Shown here: piece by piece, positions 19,666 through 29,990 of the stretch
Position numbering within the stretch: the first letter of the stretch is position 1
Layout of the letters: every line of letters starts with the position of its first letter
DNA from: Mesostigma viride
Taxonomy: Eukaryota; Streptophyta; Mesostigmatophyceae; Mesostigmatales; Mesostigmataceae
Direction of reading: 5' to 3'
DNA length: 64,000 bases
NCBI GenBank assembly: GCA_009746045.1
Contig: RPFO01000102.1
Location: 140,001-204,000, forward strand
Program-made: the position numbers and the translations under genes
The notes under the pieces: generated by a model
What the model was told of the DNA's origin: nothing
Databases searched by the model: none
The model's input: the letters and a program-made list of their open reading frames with translations, nothing else

Positions 19666-21059
19666 TAATTCATGAATGCGAGTGCTCGGCTGAACGAAAT
19701 TGCCGACTGCTGAGTTGCATCACTTCACCTCGGAGTTGAGGCCCCGGCCGATGGAAGAATGAATTATGTGGGGGGGTTGTAAAGAGCCCAAGAAGTCGTA
19801 CTCGGCCGTGCTACGGCTTCGTAGAGCCATCCTTAATTCATTAATTAATTAATTAAACTCGTGCTCCCGTTGGGGAGTCACGGAGCCATCCTTACCTCAA
19901 GGCTCAAAGACCTACTTACCTGTTACGCATAGAATTCGTTGACTACAGTTCTGCTGGCGCACGAGAGTTGGCTCGCACAGTCGCACGAGTCTCGGTTCTG
20001 CAAACAGCGGCCATCCCTGGCCTCTACAGTAGGCCATCAGCGTCCAGCGTCTGCGTTACGCCGCCGCCACCGGCTCCGACGAGATTCCGGCCGCGGTCGT
20101 GAAACTTGCAGCCGAGTTCGAGGACACTGGTGTCATGCTGCTCTTCCGGGATATCTGCAACCGCATTCTGCTGTCTTTCGACAGGGCACCCATCCGGATC
20201 CTGGAGCTTTTGTTTTATGGGTCGTATGCCTCCCTTTTCGACCTGTGCCAGCGCCTCCAACGCCATAAATGCTTCCGCAGCCAGTCTGACGGCCAGTTCC
20301 AGCCCCGTGCACCTGACCTGTCTGGCTGGACGCGACCGCGCCTTCAGCTTGCCGCCCTCTTTTCCATCCTTCAGCGCAGTGCCACGGACATCTGGCGCCC
20401 CACCCCCCTGACCGAATCCACCCTCCTCCTCCACCTCAATGAAGCCCTCTCACAGCACGTGACGCCCCTAGCTGCAGATGTGGCAGCTGTGAGTCGCACG
20501 CCGGCTGCTGAGCTCCCCACCATCCCCACCGCCACCGCCACCCTCCTCGCCTCCACCGCCCCCCCCTCCCTCCGCCTCCACCGACGCCATCACCGCCCAG
20601 CTCCGCGACATTGACCAGCGCCTTAAGGACAATGCAATCGCCATCGATCGAGGTCCTGCAAAACACCGCAGGCCTCACCACCCAGGCGCGGTGAAGGACA
20701 TTGCCGCCTTAAGCCAGCACCGGCTGGCCTGGCCGGCGATGCTCCTCCCATCCCGACCTGGGCGGACATGCTTAAGCAGCACGCCACCTCAGTCCACCAC
20801 CTCCGCCGTCGCAGCACAGCTCCAGCAGCAGACGCTCGACCTCCGCAAGGAGGCCGAGCTCGCCAAGCGCAGCCTCAACGTCATTGTCAAGAACTTCGAC
20901 ATGGAGGAAGGTGAGAATTCCGAGAAGCTTGCACGTGCGTTTGAGAGAGAAATGCTTAGTCGCATGGGCCTTACTGGTGAGATCGAGCTGGTCGCCCACT
21001 GCCTCAGTCCCCCGCGCGCGGGGTAAGGCAGGGGCGCCCCCGCTCCTTCTCACCTTTAA

Positions 21060-22758
21060 CCCCTAAATGGGCAGAAATACTGCCGATGCATCGGCTGTAA
21101 CTTCACAATTTTGCAAACCAGATGCCATCCAACCCACCCATATCCAATGGCTGTCCTTGGGGGCCAAGCATGTCCATGAGTTGCCCTTCGGGTTGGTATA
21201 TCACAACCTTACATATATGCAGGGTAGGCCATGTATAACTGCCGTCAAAGTCAGGGGGGTCAAGACGAGCGTTTTCATTTTTGGTAGAATGTGCATTTTG
21301 AATTATGTTGTAAGAGCTAGGCACCTACCACTTCAGGGATGATAAACAATTAGTTGCTGAACAGTTTGAGCCATTGGGGTCATCATTTGGGTGGGTATGC
21401 CAGCAGTTACACCCAGTACAGCCCATAGGGGTACCGTTGGTAAAAAGCAACCAAGGGGGTAGGAGTGGGCATACTACCTACTAATACCTACTAATATGGC
21501 CCCCAACCATGCCACACAATACATTTCCCTTCCACAATGATGGGGAAACATAACTGCATCATCACACTGCCCTTACATGGCACCTATGTGCAGGTGCCAC
21601 CTTGTCCATGCACGTAGGTAACGTGGTACGGATACCCTACGCAAGGCATGCATTCTAGGAGGCAGCCACCAACAAACTAGTGATTTTAAGCCTATTTCAG
21701 CTTGCCCTAGCAAGGATAAACTAGGCCTAAGCTGCTATAGCTTGCCAGGTGATGGCCAGCACACCTGGTGGCACATGCTGACAATGGGAAGCTTCTACTC
21801 ACCGGTTACATGCTTGATGATGCCACAGAGACCAGCCAACTGCCTCACACTCATGCAATATGTGTGTGGGAAATGTATAACAAACATATATGGAGGTATT
21901 CAAACCCATACAGCCTCTAAAACTTATCCCCATCACCCTGTGGCAGGTCAACTGATTCAGGGAAGCATCTAAGAAGGGTGTTTTAGAAAGGGGCCAGGCC
22001 AGGGTCAAGAAAGAGCATGAATAATGCAAAAAGAATGTGCTACACAAGCTAGAACGTATATATAAACGTCAAACATCGATAGGAAAACGATGATTAAGCT
22101 TTACCAGGCATGGATGGCGTTACCTTGGCCCAGGCGGTGGCCGCAAAATGGCGCATTTCGGCACACCAAAGTTGTGCAGCATGGTCGCTGGATTCGGCGA
22201 TTTCTGGCCACCCTTGCACGTTTACGACTACTATGTATCATAAAAAGTACAAAGAAACTAATATATCCTTTAAAATACGCCGGAAAGGTATTGCTGTCAA
22301 CGTTTCTATCGTCCGGCCTGATCGCAGTTTTTTCCAGCAAGAACGCTGCCGACACCTATCAAATGGCATTCCCGCGAACCAAAAATTGGCCTGTATCATC
22401 TTTAGGACGTATAAAATCAATTTCCTGAGTTTGGTCAGAAAATTCGATCGAAAACGTAAATGCCATGCGTGGGCGCAAGCCGCCATGGCCAGGTCGTCGT
22501 TTTCCGGAATGCACGTTGTACGTGAAAAAGTACCCTGACCCCTTGTACTTTGACCGGCCAGAACACCTCTATAACTTTGTCAGAAGTATGCAAACCCTAG
22601 TACCATGCTGTGAGGAAAATTATAAACTTTCGATCTTCTCAGCTAAACGTTTCCTAATTCTCAATAGTTTTCGCGGCATTTGGTCCCCCGAGAAGGGGCC
22701 GACGTGTCGGCTGTAACTCAGTTTTAGGCGGAAAATCGGCAGCCAGACCATTTAGGGG
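21060..22758 (+). mobile_element. TTAA-flanked non-autonomous DNA transposon, family A, copy 1 (1699 bp)
   Basis: Flanked by TTAA at 21056-21059 and 22759-22762. The terminal inverted repeat is CCCCTAAATGG. Near each end lies a palindrome of the form GCCGAN4TCGGC followed by TGTAAC (21082-21101 and 22699-22718). TTAA duplication plus a C-rich terminus is the piggyBac pattern. The internal frames (112-142 aa, from 22090 and 22110) are nearly identical in the three copies but show no transposase features. The site is inside the ORF1 remnant: CACCTTTAA joins AAGAACCCGGCGGACAAG once it is removed. Confidence 0.9.
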
Positions 22759-23069
22759 TTAAGAACCCGGCGGACAAGATTTCCTTCCTAAGACGCCGCA
22801 AGCGGCTCGAGAAGACTCACTTCACCCTTGACGACGACTTGACCCTGGCGCAGCAACAACGGCGACGGGAGCTATGGCCGACCTACCTCCAGCTCCGGCA
22901 GACCAAGGCGGGGCAGCCGGCCGGTGTACTGGAAGGGGGCGGCCATCTTCGTCGGCCACAAGCCCTGGCATGCGACCCCCGCGGCCCCAACGACTCCAGC
23001 CGCCCCAGCTTAGGGGAATACAGCAGCAGTAGTGTAGAATAGAAAGACCGTGGCCATGTACATGTAAGC

Positions 23070-23205
23070 CTCCTACAGGCCATCACCATTCATCTTCATC
23101 ATCCTGATCGAACGACTCGAACACACGGACAAGATAACGGCAGGCTCGAGCTACCATGGTCCGGATTCTCCCGATTTCTGGCCTGCGCTGGTTAATCTCC
23201 TTGAT
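23070..23205 (+). mobile_element. Penelope-like element 3' terminal unit (diverged)
   Basis: ATCACCATTCATCTTCATCA through CTCGAGCTACCATGGTCCGG to GGCCTGCGCTGGTTAATCTC matches the 46560-46690 end of the Penelope-like element. It lies in the 3' UTR of the E copy. Confidence 0.7.
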
Positions 23206-23564
23206 GTACATGACAGTAAGCCTGGCCTACAGGCCCTATACCAGCTGAGCCACGCGCATTATTTAGCCATGTACATGTGTGCCTATGATGTGCCACACTC
23301 CAGATGATGCCTAGTTTTATTTAGTTATATGCTGTGCCCATGCAGAGAGCTGCTCTCTGCTGAGATGCCACGCTCTAGCTTTTGTATAGCTATGATGATC
23401 TTCCCCCACGTACATGACATGCTCCCCCTTAGCTGGGCATAGCGTGATAGATCATGAGGGTGCAGGTGCCCTGGTGCACCTAGAGCAAGTGTCGTTAACA
23501 TTCCCACCCTTGCAGGAAGTAACTTAGAATGTATTATAGGCCATATGCCCCTTCTCTGGGCTAT

Positions 23565-24179
23565 TAAATTAAATTATAACATGCCTCCGTTGGGAGATCA
23601 TGTAGCACATATTCCTTGATGGATGGTGGGGTGGAGAGAGCCGCGTAATCTAACTAACCTAACTCTAGTCTATCTAGTCTAGAAAAATCCTAACCACACT
23701 ACTCATCAAAACGCCTCCTCCGCTTGGGGGGAGGTGGCTTGCCCACAGGGTCGGGCGTGTGAGCCTTGACAATCTTCTGCCACCGCGTCTTGTTCTGCAT
23801 GGCAGTCCAAAGAAGGGAGAGAGAGTGGATGCGGTATTCAAACTCGGCTGGGACCAGTAGGTCATCCAGCAACATCTGGACGTCGTTCGTGACATGTTTC
23901 CCTACCCTTTTGGGAATGCCCTTGGGGCCAGGCCAGGTCAGAATGTGCCGCCCTGGCTGGCCAAGCCGCTGGGGGCCTGCCAGACCAAGGAAGGTGTCGA
24001 CCTGGCTGGTGCGAGCAAGGTGTCCTACAAATGCTATCCTACGCTGTCTAATCTCGTCCGAAATACGAGGCATGCCCTGATACAAAGACTCTGATGACGG
24101 ACACTTGGAAAACCCTACGTTCAGGACCTGTCGGAGCATCCTGTAAACTGCCGGTGCCGTCTAGCCTAGATGCCAGGGT
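23565..24179 (-). pseudogene. 5'-truncated LINE (family L) C-terminal fragment, 615 bp
   Basis: Target duplication GGGCTAT at 23558-23564 and 24180-24186. The target is the 3' end of the E copy, so its CTCTGGGCTATGTGCTACA is restored when the insert is removed. On the minus strand it encodes the C-terminus of the LINE polyprotein: RQRRIAFVGHLARTSQVDTF, then LGQPGRHILTWPGP and PKRRRRF near the stop. The 3' end carries the GTGCTACATGATCTCCCAAC hairpin region followed by an AATTTA tail. Confidence 0.88.
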
Positions 24180-24231
24180 GGGCTATGTGCTACAGATACT
24201 CCCAACGGAGTAATTCTGATCAGGCACGGGC

Positions 24232-24697
24232 CCGCAAAGGTGAAAACCATTTGCGTTCAGTGCCGGTCCGCGGAAAACGCGGAAAAACGCGATCTGCAAA
24301 TGAATCCGACCGGAATCGAACTGGGGACCTCTCGCACCAACTTTCGCTGACTATAGGACGGACGTTTCCGGATCCTAGGGCATCGCCAACTTACACCTAC
24401 AACAGTCATCCGCAAAAGTTCTCCTTTCCGGGGAGTGATGCAAGCCTTTCGCAGTTATTTTGATTTGGCACTCCGCAAAGGTGAAAACCATTTGCGTTCA
24501 GTGCCGGTCCGCGGAAAACGCGGAAAACGCGATCTGCAAATGAATCCGACCGGAATCGAACTGGGGACCTCTCGCACCAACTTTCGCTGACTATAGGACG
24601 GACGTCTCTCCGGATCCTAGGGCATCGCCAACTTGCACCTACAGTCATCCGCAAAAGTTCTCCTTTCCGGGGAGTGATGCAAGCCTTTCGGATTTGG
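24232..24697 (-). repeat. Two tandem copies (period 241 bp) with a tRNA-like B box
   Basis: Both copies begin CCGCAAAGGTGAAAACCATT (24232, 24473) and end near GGGGAGTGATGCAAGCCTTT. On the minus strand each contains GGTCCCCAGTTCGATTCCGG, which fits the RNA polymerase III B box. Upstream is TATAGTCAGCGAAAGTTGG, a possible A box. No full cloverleaf folds, so this is at best a tRNA-derived SINE-like unit. Confidence 0.55.
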
Positions 24698-25013
24698 TAT
24701 TATAGATAAATCATTTGAGATCTGTGTGTGTAGGAGTACTACACACGTGTCTGCACGCGAGACTTGTTCAGTCGCGCAGGAGTTATGTTCCTAATTAATT
24801 AATTAATTAATTTTAAATTAATTCTGCTGTCGTCGCAACCGCCCCCAGCGGCCTGGCAACACAGTTTTCACACGATGCTGTACAAGAACAAGGGGTCGCC
24901 AGCCGCGACCCCGGTAACTACAGTGGCCCCCATGGATGACGCCTTCAGCATTTAGCCAAGAAGCCATGCCTATAATCAGAATCAGAATAATGGGACCCCC
25001 ATGGATGATCCAG

Positions 25014-25643
25014 CTTAGGGGAATACAGCAGTAGTAGTGTAAAATAGATAGACCGTGGCCATGTACATGTACGCCTCCTAGAGGCACTATCCCAGCTAAG
25101 CCACGCGCTTTACTTAATCATACATACATGTGTGCCTATGATGAGCCACACTCCAGATGATGCCTAGCTTTATTTAGTTATGCTGTGCCCATGCAGAGAG
25201 TTGCTCTCTGCTAAGATGCCACGCTCTAGTTTTGTATAGCCATGATCCGCTCCACACGTAAGCCAGCCATAATTTCAATGCACAAGGATACACATTTCCA
25301 TCACCATTCATCTTCATCATCCTGAACGACTCGAAAACGCGGAAAAGATAACGGCAGGCTCGAGCTACCATGGTCCGGATTCTCCCGATTTCTGGCCTGC
25401 GCTGGTTGTCTCTTTGATGATGATCTTCCCCCTCACAGGCATGCTCCCCCCCTTACCCGGGCATAGCGTGATAGACCATGAGGGTGCAGGTGCCCTGGTG
25501 CACCTAGAGCAGGGGTCCTTTACATCCCCACCCTTGCAGGAAGTAGCTTAGGATGTATGATAGGCCATATGCCCCCTCTCAAGGGCTATGTGCTACATAT
25601 ACTCCCAACGGAGTTATGTTACAATTCAATTCAATTCAATGGA
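25014..25643 (+). mobile_element. E-family 3' UTR copy, with AATTC tail
   Basis: Runs from CAGCTTAGGGGAATACAGCA through the GCAGAGAGTTGCTCTCTGC hairpin and the CTCCCAACGGAG terminal hairpin to a tail of four AATTC units. A Penelope-like fragment interrupts it at 25247-25416. Most of ORF1 is missing, as expected for 5' truncation. Confidence 0.75.
25247..25416 (+). mobile_element. Penelope-like element 3' fragment, 170 bp, inserted in E 3' UTR
   Basis: Flanked by ATGAT at 25242-25246 and 25417-25421. The host reads AGCCATGATGATCTTCC when it is removed, as in sister copies (26815, 29755). The insert begins CCGCTCCACACGTAAGCC and ends TGGTTGTCTCTTTG, the same 3' end as the reverse-transcriptase-bearing copy. 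Confidence 0.85.
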
Positions 25644-25983
25644 TGATGGTCATAGAGGACAACGATGAGCCCCCCCCTGCTGTGGGGAAGCGCCCGCGTG
25701 TGCAAACCCACGGGAGGCACGCCAGACAGCTTCCCTAGGGCAGCGTGATGCTGTTTAGATAGATGTTGTAGTTAGTGATGCTGTTAGATAGATGTTGTAG
25801 GTCGATGACGTAGATATATTAGACCGGTAGGACTGTTTGCACCCACCCATCCATCCATCGGGGTCAGTTAATTAATGCTCCGTGACTCCCCAACGGGAGC
25901 ACGAGTCTAATTAATTAATAAATGGATGATGCAAGAATTAGCTCAGCCCTGCCTGTACAGAGAGTCACTCTCTGATGAGAAGC
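25644..25983. other. Repeat-derived spacer
   Basis: Contains a GTTAGATAGATGTTGTAG short repeat (about 25750-25800) and a 3' terminal hairpin GACTCCCCAACGGGAGCACG at 25882 followed by a TTAA tail, the end of another truncated retroelement. No gene is visible. Confidence 0.5.
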
Positions 25984-26257
25984 CATTAAATTGAATTAAA
26001 TTATAACATGCCTCCGTTGGGAGAATTCATGTAGCACATATTCCTTGATGGATGGGTGGAGTGGAAGGAGCCGCGTAATCGAACTAACCTAACTCTAAGC
26101 TATCTAGTCTAGAAAAATCCTAACTACACTACTCATCAAAACGCCTCCTCCGCTTGGGGGGAGGTGGCTTGCCCACAGGGGCTGGCGTGTGAGCCTTGAC
26201 AATCTTCTGCCACCGCGTCTTGTTCTGCATGGCAGTCCAAAGAAGGGAGAGAGAGTG
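25984..26257 (-). pseudogene. LINE family L 3' end, about 270 bp
   Basis: The same C-terminal coding edge and 3' UTR as at 23565-23840 (AAACGCCTCCTCCGCTTGG, CTCCGTTGGGAG hairpin, AATTTAATTC tail). It is truncated at GAGAGAGTGGA and joined to a run of TTAA units (26258-26284). Confidence 0.8.
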
Positions 26258-26286
26258 GATTAATTAATTAATTAATTAATTAAAAT

Positions 26287-26961
26287 CATAGCTCCGTGGA
26301 CATGTCGGCTGTCCGCCTCCCCCGCGCGCGGGGGAAGGCTGGCCCGGCACCCGTGCTCCTCACCTTTAAGTACATGGCGGACAAGCTGGCGTTCCTTAAA
26401 TGCCGCAAGAAGCTCTCGGAGACTCGCTTCACGCTGGACGACGACTTGACCCTGGCCCAGCAACAACGGCGACGCGAGCTATGGCCGACCTACCTTCAGC
26501 TCCGGCAGAGCGCAAGGGGGAAGCCGGTATACTGGAGGGGGGCGGTCATCCACGTTGACCCGACAAGCCCTGGCAGCCCCCTCCTGCCACCTCAGACTAG
26601 GAATATATATACCAGTAGTGTAGATTAGTAAGGCTTAGCCTAGCATGTGGCCCACGCGCATGTGCGCCCATAATGGCCCCCATGGATGATGCCTTCAACA
26701 TTTAGCCATGCTTTGTCTATAATGGGACCCCCATGGATGTTGCATTAAGAATTTAGCCATGCTATGCCATGCAGAGAGATGCTCTCTGTCGAGAAGCCAT
26801 GTCCTAGCTCTCGTATAGCCATGATGATCTTCCTCCCTCACAGGCATGCTCCCCCCTTACCCGGGCATAGCGTGATAGACCATGAGGGTGCAGGTGCCTT
26901 GGTGCACCTAGAGCAGGGGTAGCTTACATTCCCACCCTTGCATGAAGTAGCCTAGAATGTA
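26287..26961 (+). pseudogene. E-family copy, C-terminal ORF1 and 3' UTR; continues at 28990-29066
   Basis: Encodes RLPRARGKAGPAPVLLTFKY and LDDDLTLAQQQRRRELWPTY, then KPVYWRGAVIHVD, the end of an L1-type ORF1 RNA-binding module, followed by the E 3' UTR. The UTR is cut at GAATGTATTAA by a TTAA element and resumes at 28990 with AAAGCCATATGCCCCTTCTC to the terminal hairpin and TTAA tail. Confidence 0.75.
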
Positions 26962-26965
26962 TTAA

Positions 26966-28989
26966 GGGGACTCGGCGCGGCGAATATTTTCCGCGCCAAA
27001 AAAATTCCGCGGTACCCTCCGTACCGTGAAAAGTGGGTGCACGGTGCGCGCACCCCTTGCGGAAGTGGCCATGGCGACTGCTTTTAGACGAAACGTGACA
27101 AATCTGGCTCGCGGAAAGCAGAAAAAATGCTCGATTCTTGGAGAAAATTAGTTACTGATTCTAATTTATGGTTGGATAGTTGCGATCTATAATGTATTGT
27201 CGCGGGCTCTTTTTCTTTACCATCGGCAGGGGGGGTCCGGCCTGAATTTCTGTCGGGATGAATAAAGTATAATGGATGCCTGCAGGTGTGATTGTCGATT
27301 GTTGCCAGTTTTGATGGTCCTAATGGAAGCTAGTTTAATGATGTTTCTAAAGCCGTAAAAATTCCCGCTGCTATCTTTACCTTTCCCGTCATTTTGCGAT
27401 AAGATAACATTAGGCCTGCGCGATGCGCGCCCGACCTCTCCATGAAAGGGTGGCCATTCTTGTGCGCCTGGGCACGAATAAATGCCCGTTATGGTACGTT
27501 CTTGTATTAAACGTCCTAAGATAGCGCTTTCCTGCTTTCTTAGCTCGTTGAGCGTAAGCTTTTTGCCTTCTTTCCGGCCAGATGCAGCCATGAAGTTGCG
27601 GGTCCTGGCGCTGCATCGCTGGATTCCTGGATGTTTTTTAGCAAGTTCGTCTGTGACGTGGCTGGCTTGCTGCAGCGCGTGGCCCACAACCTGTCGGGAA
27701 GGTGTAATGCTTTTATTTCCATGCTTCTCTGAAATTTCTTTTGCTTTATAGACAGTTGTGTTCGAGGAAATTCACGCGGTCTTCCTAAGCATGCAGCGGC
27801 ATCATTTTCCCCAGACACTGATGAGCTGGCACCTGTCTCCTAAAGAAAGTGGCTCCTGCTTGTTAGAAAGGAGGCAGTGTGCATTTTGCGGGACACAATG
27901 CTTTGGTGGCACATGCGTCAGGTAGGTTGTTCCAATGGTCTCTTCACCTTTCCCACTGAGTAAATGATAGCCTTTGTCATGCTAACCAGAGCAGCTAGGG
28001 CTCCACAGGTTGGCTGGATAAAAAGTCAGCTTATTTTCTCTTTATATACTGCGTGTGTGGTCCTCCACATGTCCGGCTTGTTGGGCATTTTGGAAGAGGG
28101 TTTTTAATGTGTTGTTGGGTGGAACAACTTGGTTGTTGGCACCAAAATAACACATTATTAGCCTGAGATAGGCATGAGCCTTCTCAGGGCTATGTGCTAC
28201 ATATACTCCCAACGGAGTTATGTTCCTAATTAATTAATTAATTAATTAATTAATTAATTAATTAATTAATAGGCATGACATATGCTGCTCAGGCGTGTTG
28301 TCCTACCAGCCTTGTTGTTAAGGGTAGACTCACAAGGCTGGCTGTGCCGATGGAGGGGTGGGGCGTATGACGCTCCGGACATCCTCCTCACACTCCGTGA
28401 TCAAAGTGGGCATGTTTTTGGGTGTCTAGGGTAGCAAAACAGATGTCATTTTGGCTCAGCACTAGCTCAATTCTCTTTTAGCGTCTACCCAGGTGGCATC
28501 ACAGGAAAATCAATAACTTGAGCTACGCTTGTCAGAATGAGCTCAAACTTTGGGGTTGTGTTTCCCCCCACTCAATGGAATTTAAAATGTATGGATGACC
28601 CAATCTGATGTGCTAATGATTTGATTTATTTTTTTTGGCTCAAAAAAGTACCCATTTTGCGGGAAAATTAATAACTCAAACAAATGTGACCATTTTGGCC
28701 ATGTAAATAGCCCAGCTTTTAAAAAAGTGGGGGAACTTTGCAGAAATGTATGGGCAGGTCATTTGGATAAGTGGTTTGTCTTGGGCAAAATATCTCATAA
28801 ATAGCGTCTTTTTCTATTTTTAGCTCGCCACCGGTGCGTGGTTGGGGGTAGTACCCCCAACAAGTGGTGGCATGAATGTCCAAACATCATATTTATGGTA
28901 CTCAATCATCACTAGATGGTTCCCGAGTGCATTGGAACTGATATTCATTAAAGTCAGTTTTTCAGGCTTTTGGACGTGCGAGTCCCCTC
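26966..28989 (+). mobile_element. TTAA-type DNA element, family B, copy 1 (about 2.0 kb)
   Basis: Left flank TTAA (26962-26965); right flank ATAA (28990-28993), which I read as a mutated TTAA because sister E copies have GTATTAAAAGCCATATG here. The terminal repeat starts GGGGACTCG. A left subterminal palindrome GGCGCGGCGAATATTTTCCG lies at about 26976, and a right palindrome GGGGGTAGTACCCCC near 28845. It matches copy 2 at 30080 at both ends. The interior has a 156-aa minus-strand frame (27217-27687) of unknown character and no recognisable transposase. Confidence 0.7.
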
Positions 28990-29055
28990 ATAAAAGCCAT
29001 ATGCCCCTTCTCAGGGCTATGTGCTACATCTACTCCCAACGGAGTGATGTTGATA

Positions 29056-29228
29056 ATTAATTAATTAATAGCTCCGTGGGGAGCATATGTAACACATAGC
29101 CCTGAGAAAGGGGCATCTATGGGTTTGTAATACAATCAGGGCGACAACCTGCAGGTGTAGGATGTACAACTATCACCTGCTCTGGGTGCACTAGGTGCAC
29201 CTGCACCTCCATGGTGGTTCATGCCTCC
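29056..29228 (-). mobile_element. Retroelement 3' end (family F) with TTAA tail
   Basis: Minus-strand match to 43195-43366: GGAGGCATGAACCACCATGG, CAGGTTGTCGCCCTGATTGT, CCTATGTGTTACATATGCTC-type end with CTCCCCACGGAG hairpin, then TTAA units. Confidence 0.65.
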
Positions 29229-29743
29229 TAAAGAGAGTGGATGCGGTATTCAAACTGGGCTGGGACCACGAGGTCGTCCAGCAACATCTGGATGTCGTTC
29301 GTGACATGTTTCCCTACCCTTTTGGGAATGCCCTTGGGGCCAGGCCAGGTCAGAATATGCCGCCCTGGCTGGCCAAGCCGCTGGGGGCCTGCCAGACCAA
29401 GGGCGGTGTCAACTTGGCTGGCGCGAGCAAGGTGTCCTACAAATGCTATCCTACGCTGCCTAATCTCGTCCGAAATACGAGGCATACCCTGATACAAAGA
29501 CTCTAATGACGGGCGCTTGGAAAACCCTACGTTCATGACCTGTCGGAGCATCCTGTAAACCGTGCCGTCGAGCTTAGCTGCCAGTGTGGGGGTGAGTGTC
29601 CACGCCTCGGTGCCATACGTGAGCACCGTGAGGACAAGGACCTTGAAGAGCATGCGCTTGCGGTGCTAGTAGGTGCGAACGGAGCCTGGCCCAGGCCAGG
29701 CCGATGCGGATGTCCACATCGTCTGCGGTGCAGAAGCCATGCC
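29229..29743 (-). pseudogene. LINE family L fragment joined to the family F 3' end
   Basis: The minus strand encodes MLFKVLVLTVLTYGTEAWTL, RMLRQVMNVGFSKRPSLESL and RQRRIAFVGHLARASQVDTA, the same region as in the copies at 23699 and 49209. It stops at CACTCTCTTT and runs straight into the family F end, so the usual L-family terminus is missing. This is a chimeric or template-switched copy. Confidence 0.75.
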
Positions 29744-29990
29744 CTAGCTCTTGTATAGCCATGATGATCTTCCCCCCCCATGACAGGCTCCCCTTAGTTG
29801 GGTTGAGCTTGAGACTCTGGGGGTTGCAGGTGCCCTTGGTGCACCTAAAGCAAGTGTCGTTTACATTCCCACCGTTGCAGGAAGTAGTTTAGAATGTGCC
29901 ATATGCCCCCGGCCTTTTCTGGGATATGAGTATGTGCTACATACACTCCCAACGGAGCTATGTTCCTAATTAATTGTTTGCATCCATCCA
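29744..29990 (+). mobile_element. E-family 3' UTR fragment with TTAA tail
   Basis: GCCATGCCCTAGCTCTTGTA through GTATAGCCATGATGATCTTC to CACTCCCAACGGAGCTATGT and TTAATTAATTG. It lacks the ORF. Confidence 0.7.

Larger units (their letters stand above)
20030..23557 (+). pseudogene. E-family retroelement copy with an RT-like 5' segment, split by a TTAA element
   Basis: After removing the insertion at 21060-22758 the copy reads through ORF1 remnants: ELLFYGSYASLFDLCQRLQ, then a KRSLNVIVKNFDMEEGENS stretch, then after the insertion the DDDLTLAQQQRRRELWPTYL motif of L1-type ORF1 proteins, and then a 3' UTR running to 23557. Several frameshifts make it inactive. Its first 150 bases encode RLRYAAATGSDEIPAAVVKL and CNRILL, which resemble the reverse-transcriptase N-terminus at 52480-52530, so it looks chimeric. 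A 5'-truncated Penelope-like unit sits in its 3' UTR near 23070-23205. Confidence 0.7.

Noticed and set aside
22090-22538. 112-142 aa frames conserved in the three family A copies as a transposase
   Set aside because: The copies are nearly identical at DNA level, so frame conservation is not evidence of selection. No catalytic or DNA-binding motif is seen.
24290-24360. Functional tRNA gene
   Set aside because: B box-like sequence only; the A-to-B spacing is too short and no anticodon arm or complete acceptor stem forms.
27217-27687. 156-aa minus-strand frame inside family B copy 1 as a gene
   Set aside because: No recognised domain, and copy 2 does not preserve the frame. It may be a decayed remnant but cannot be supported.
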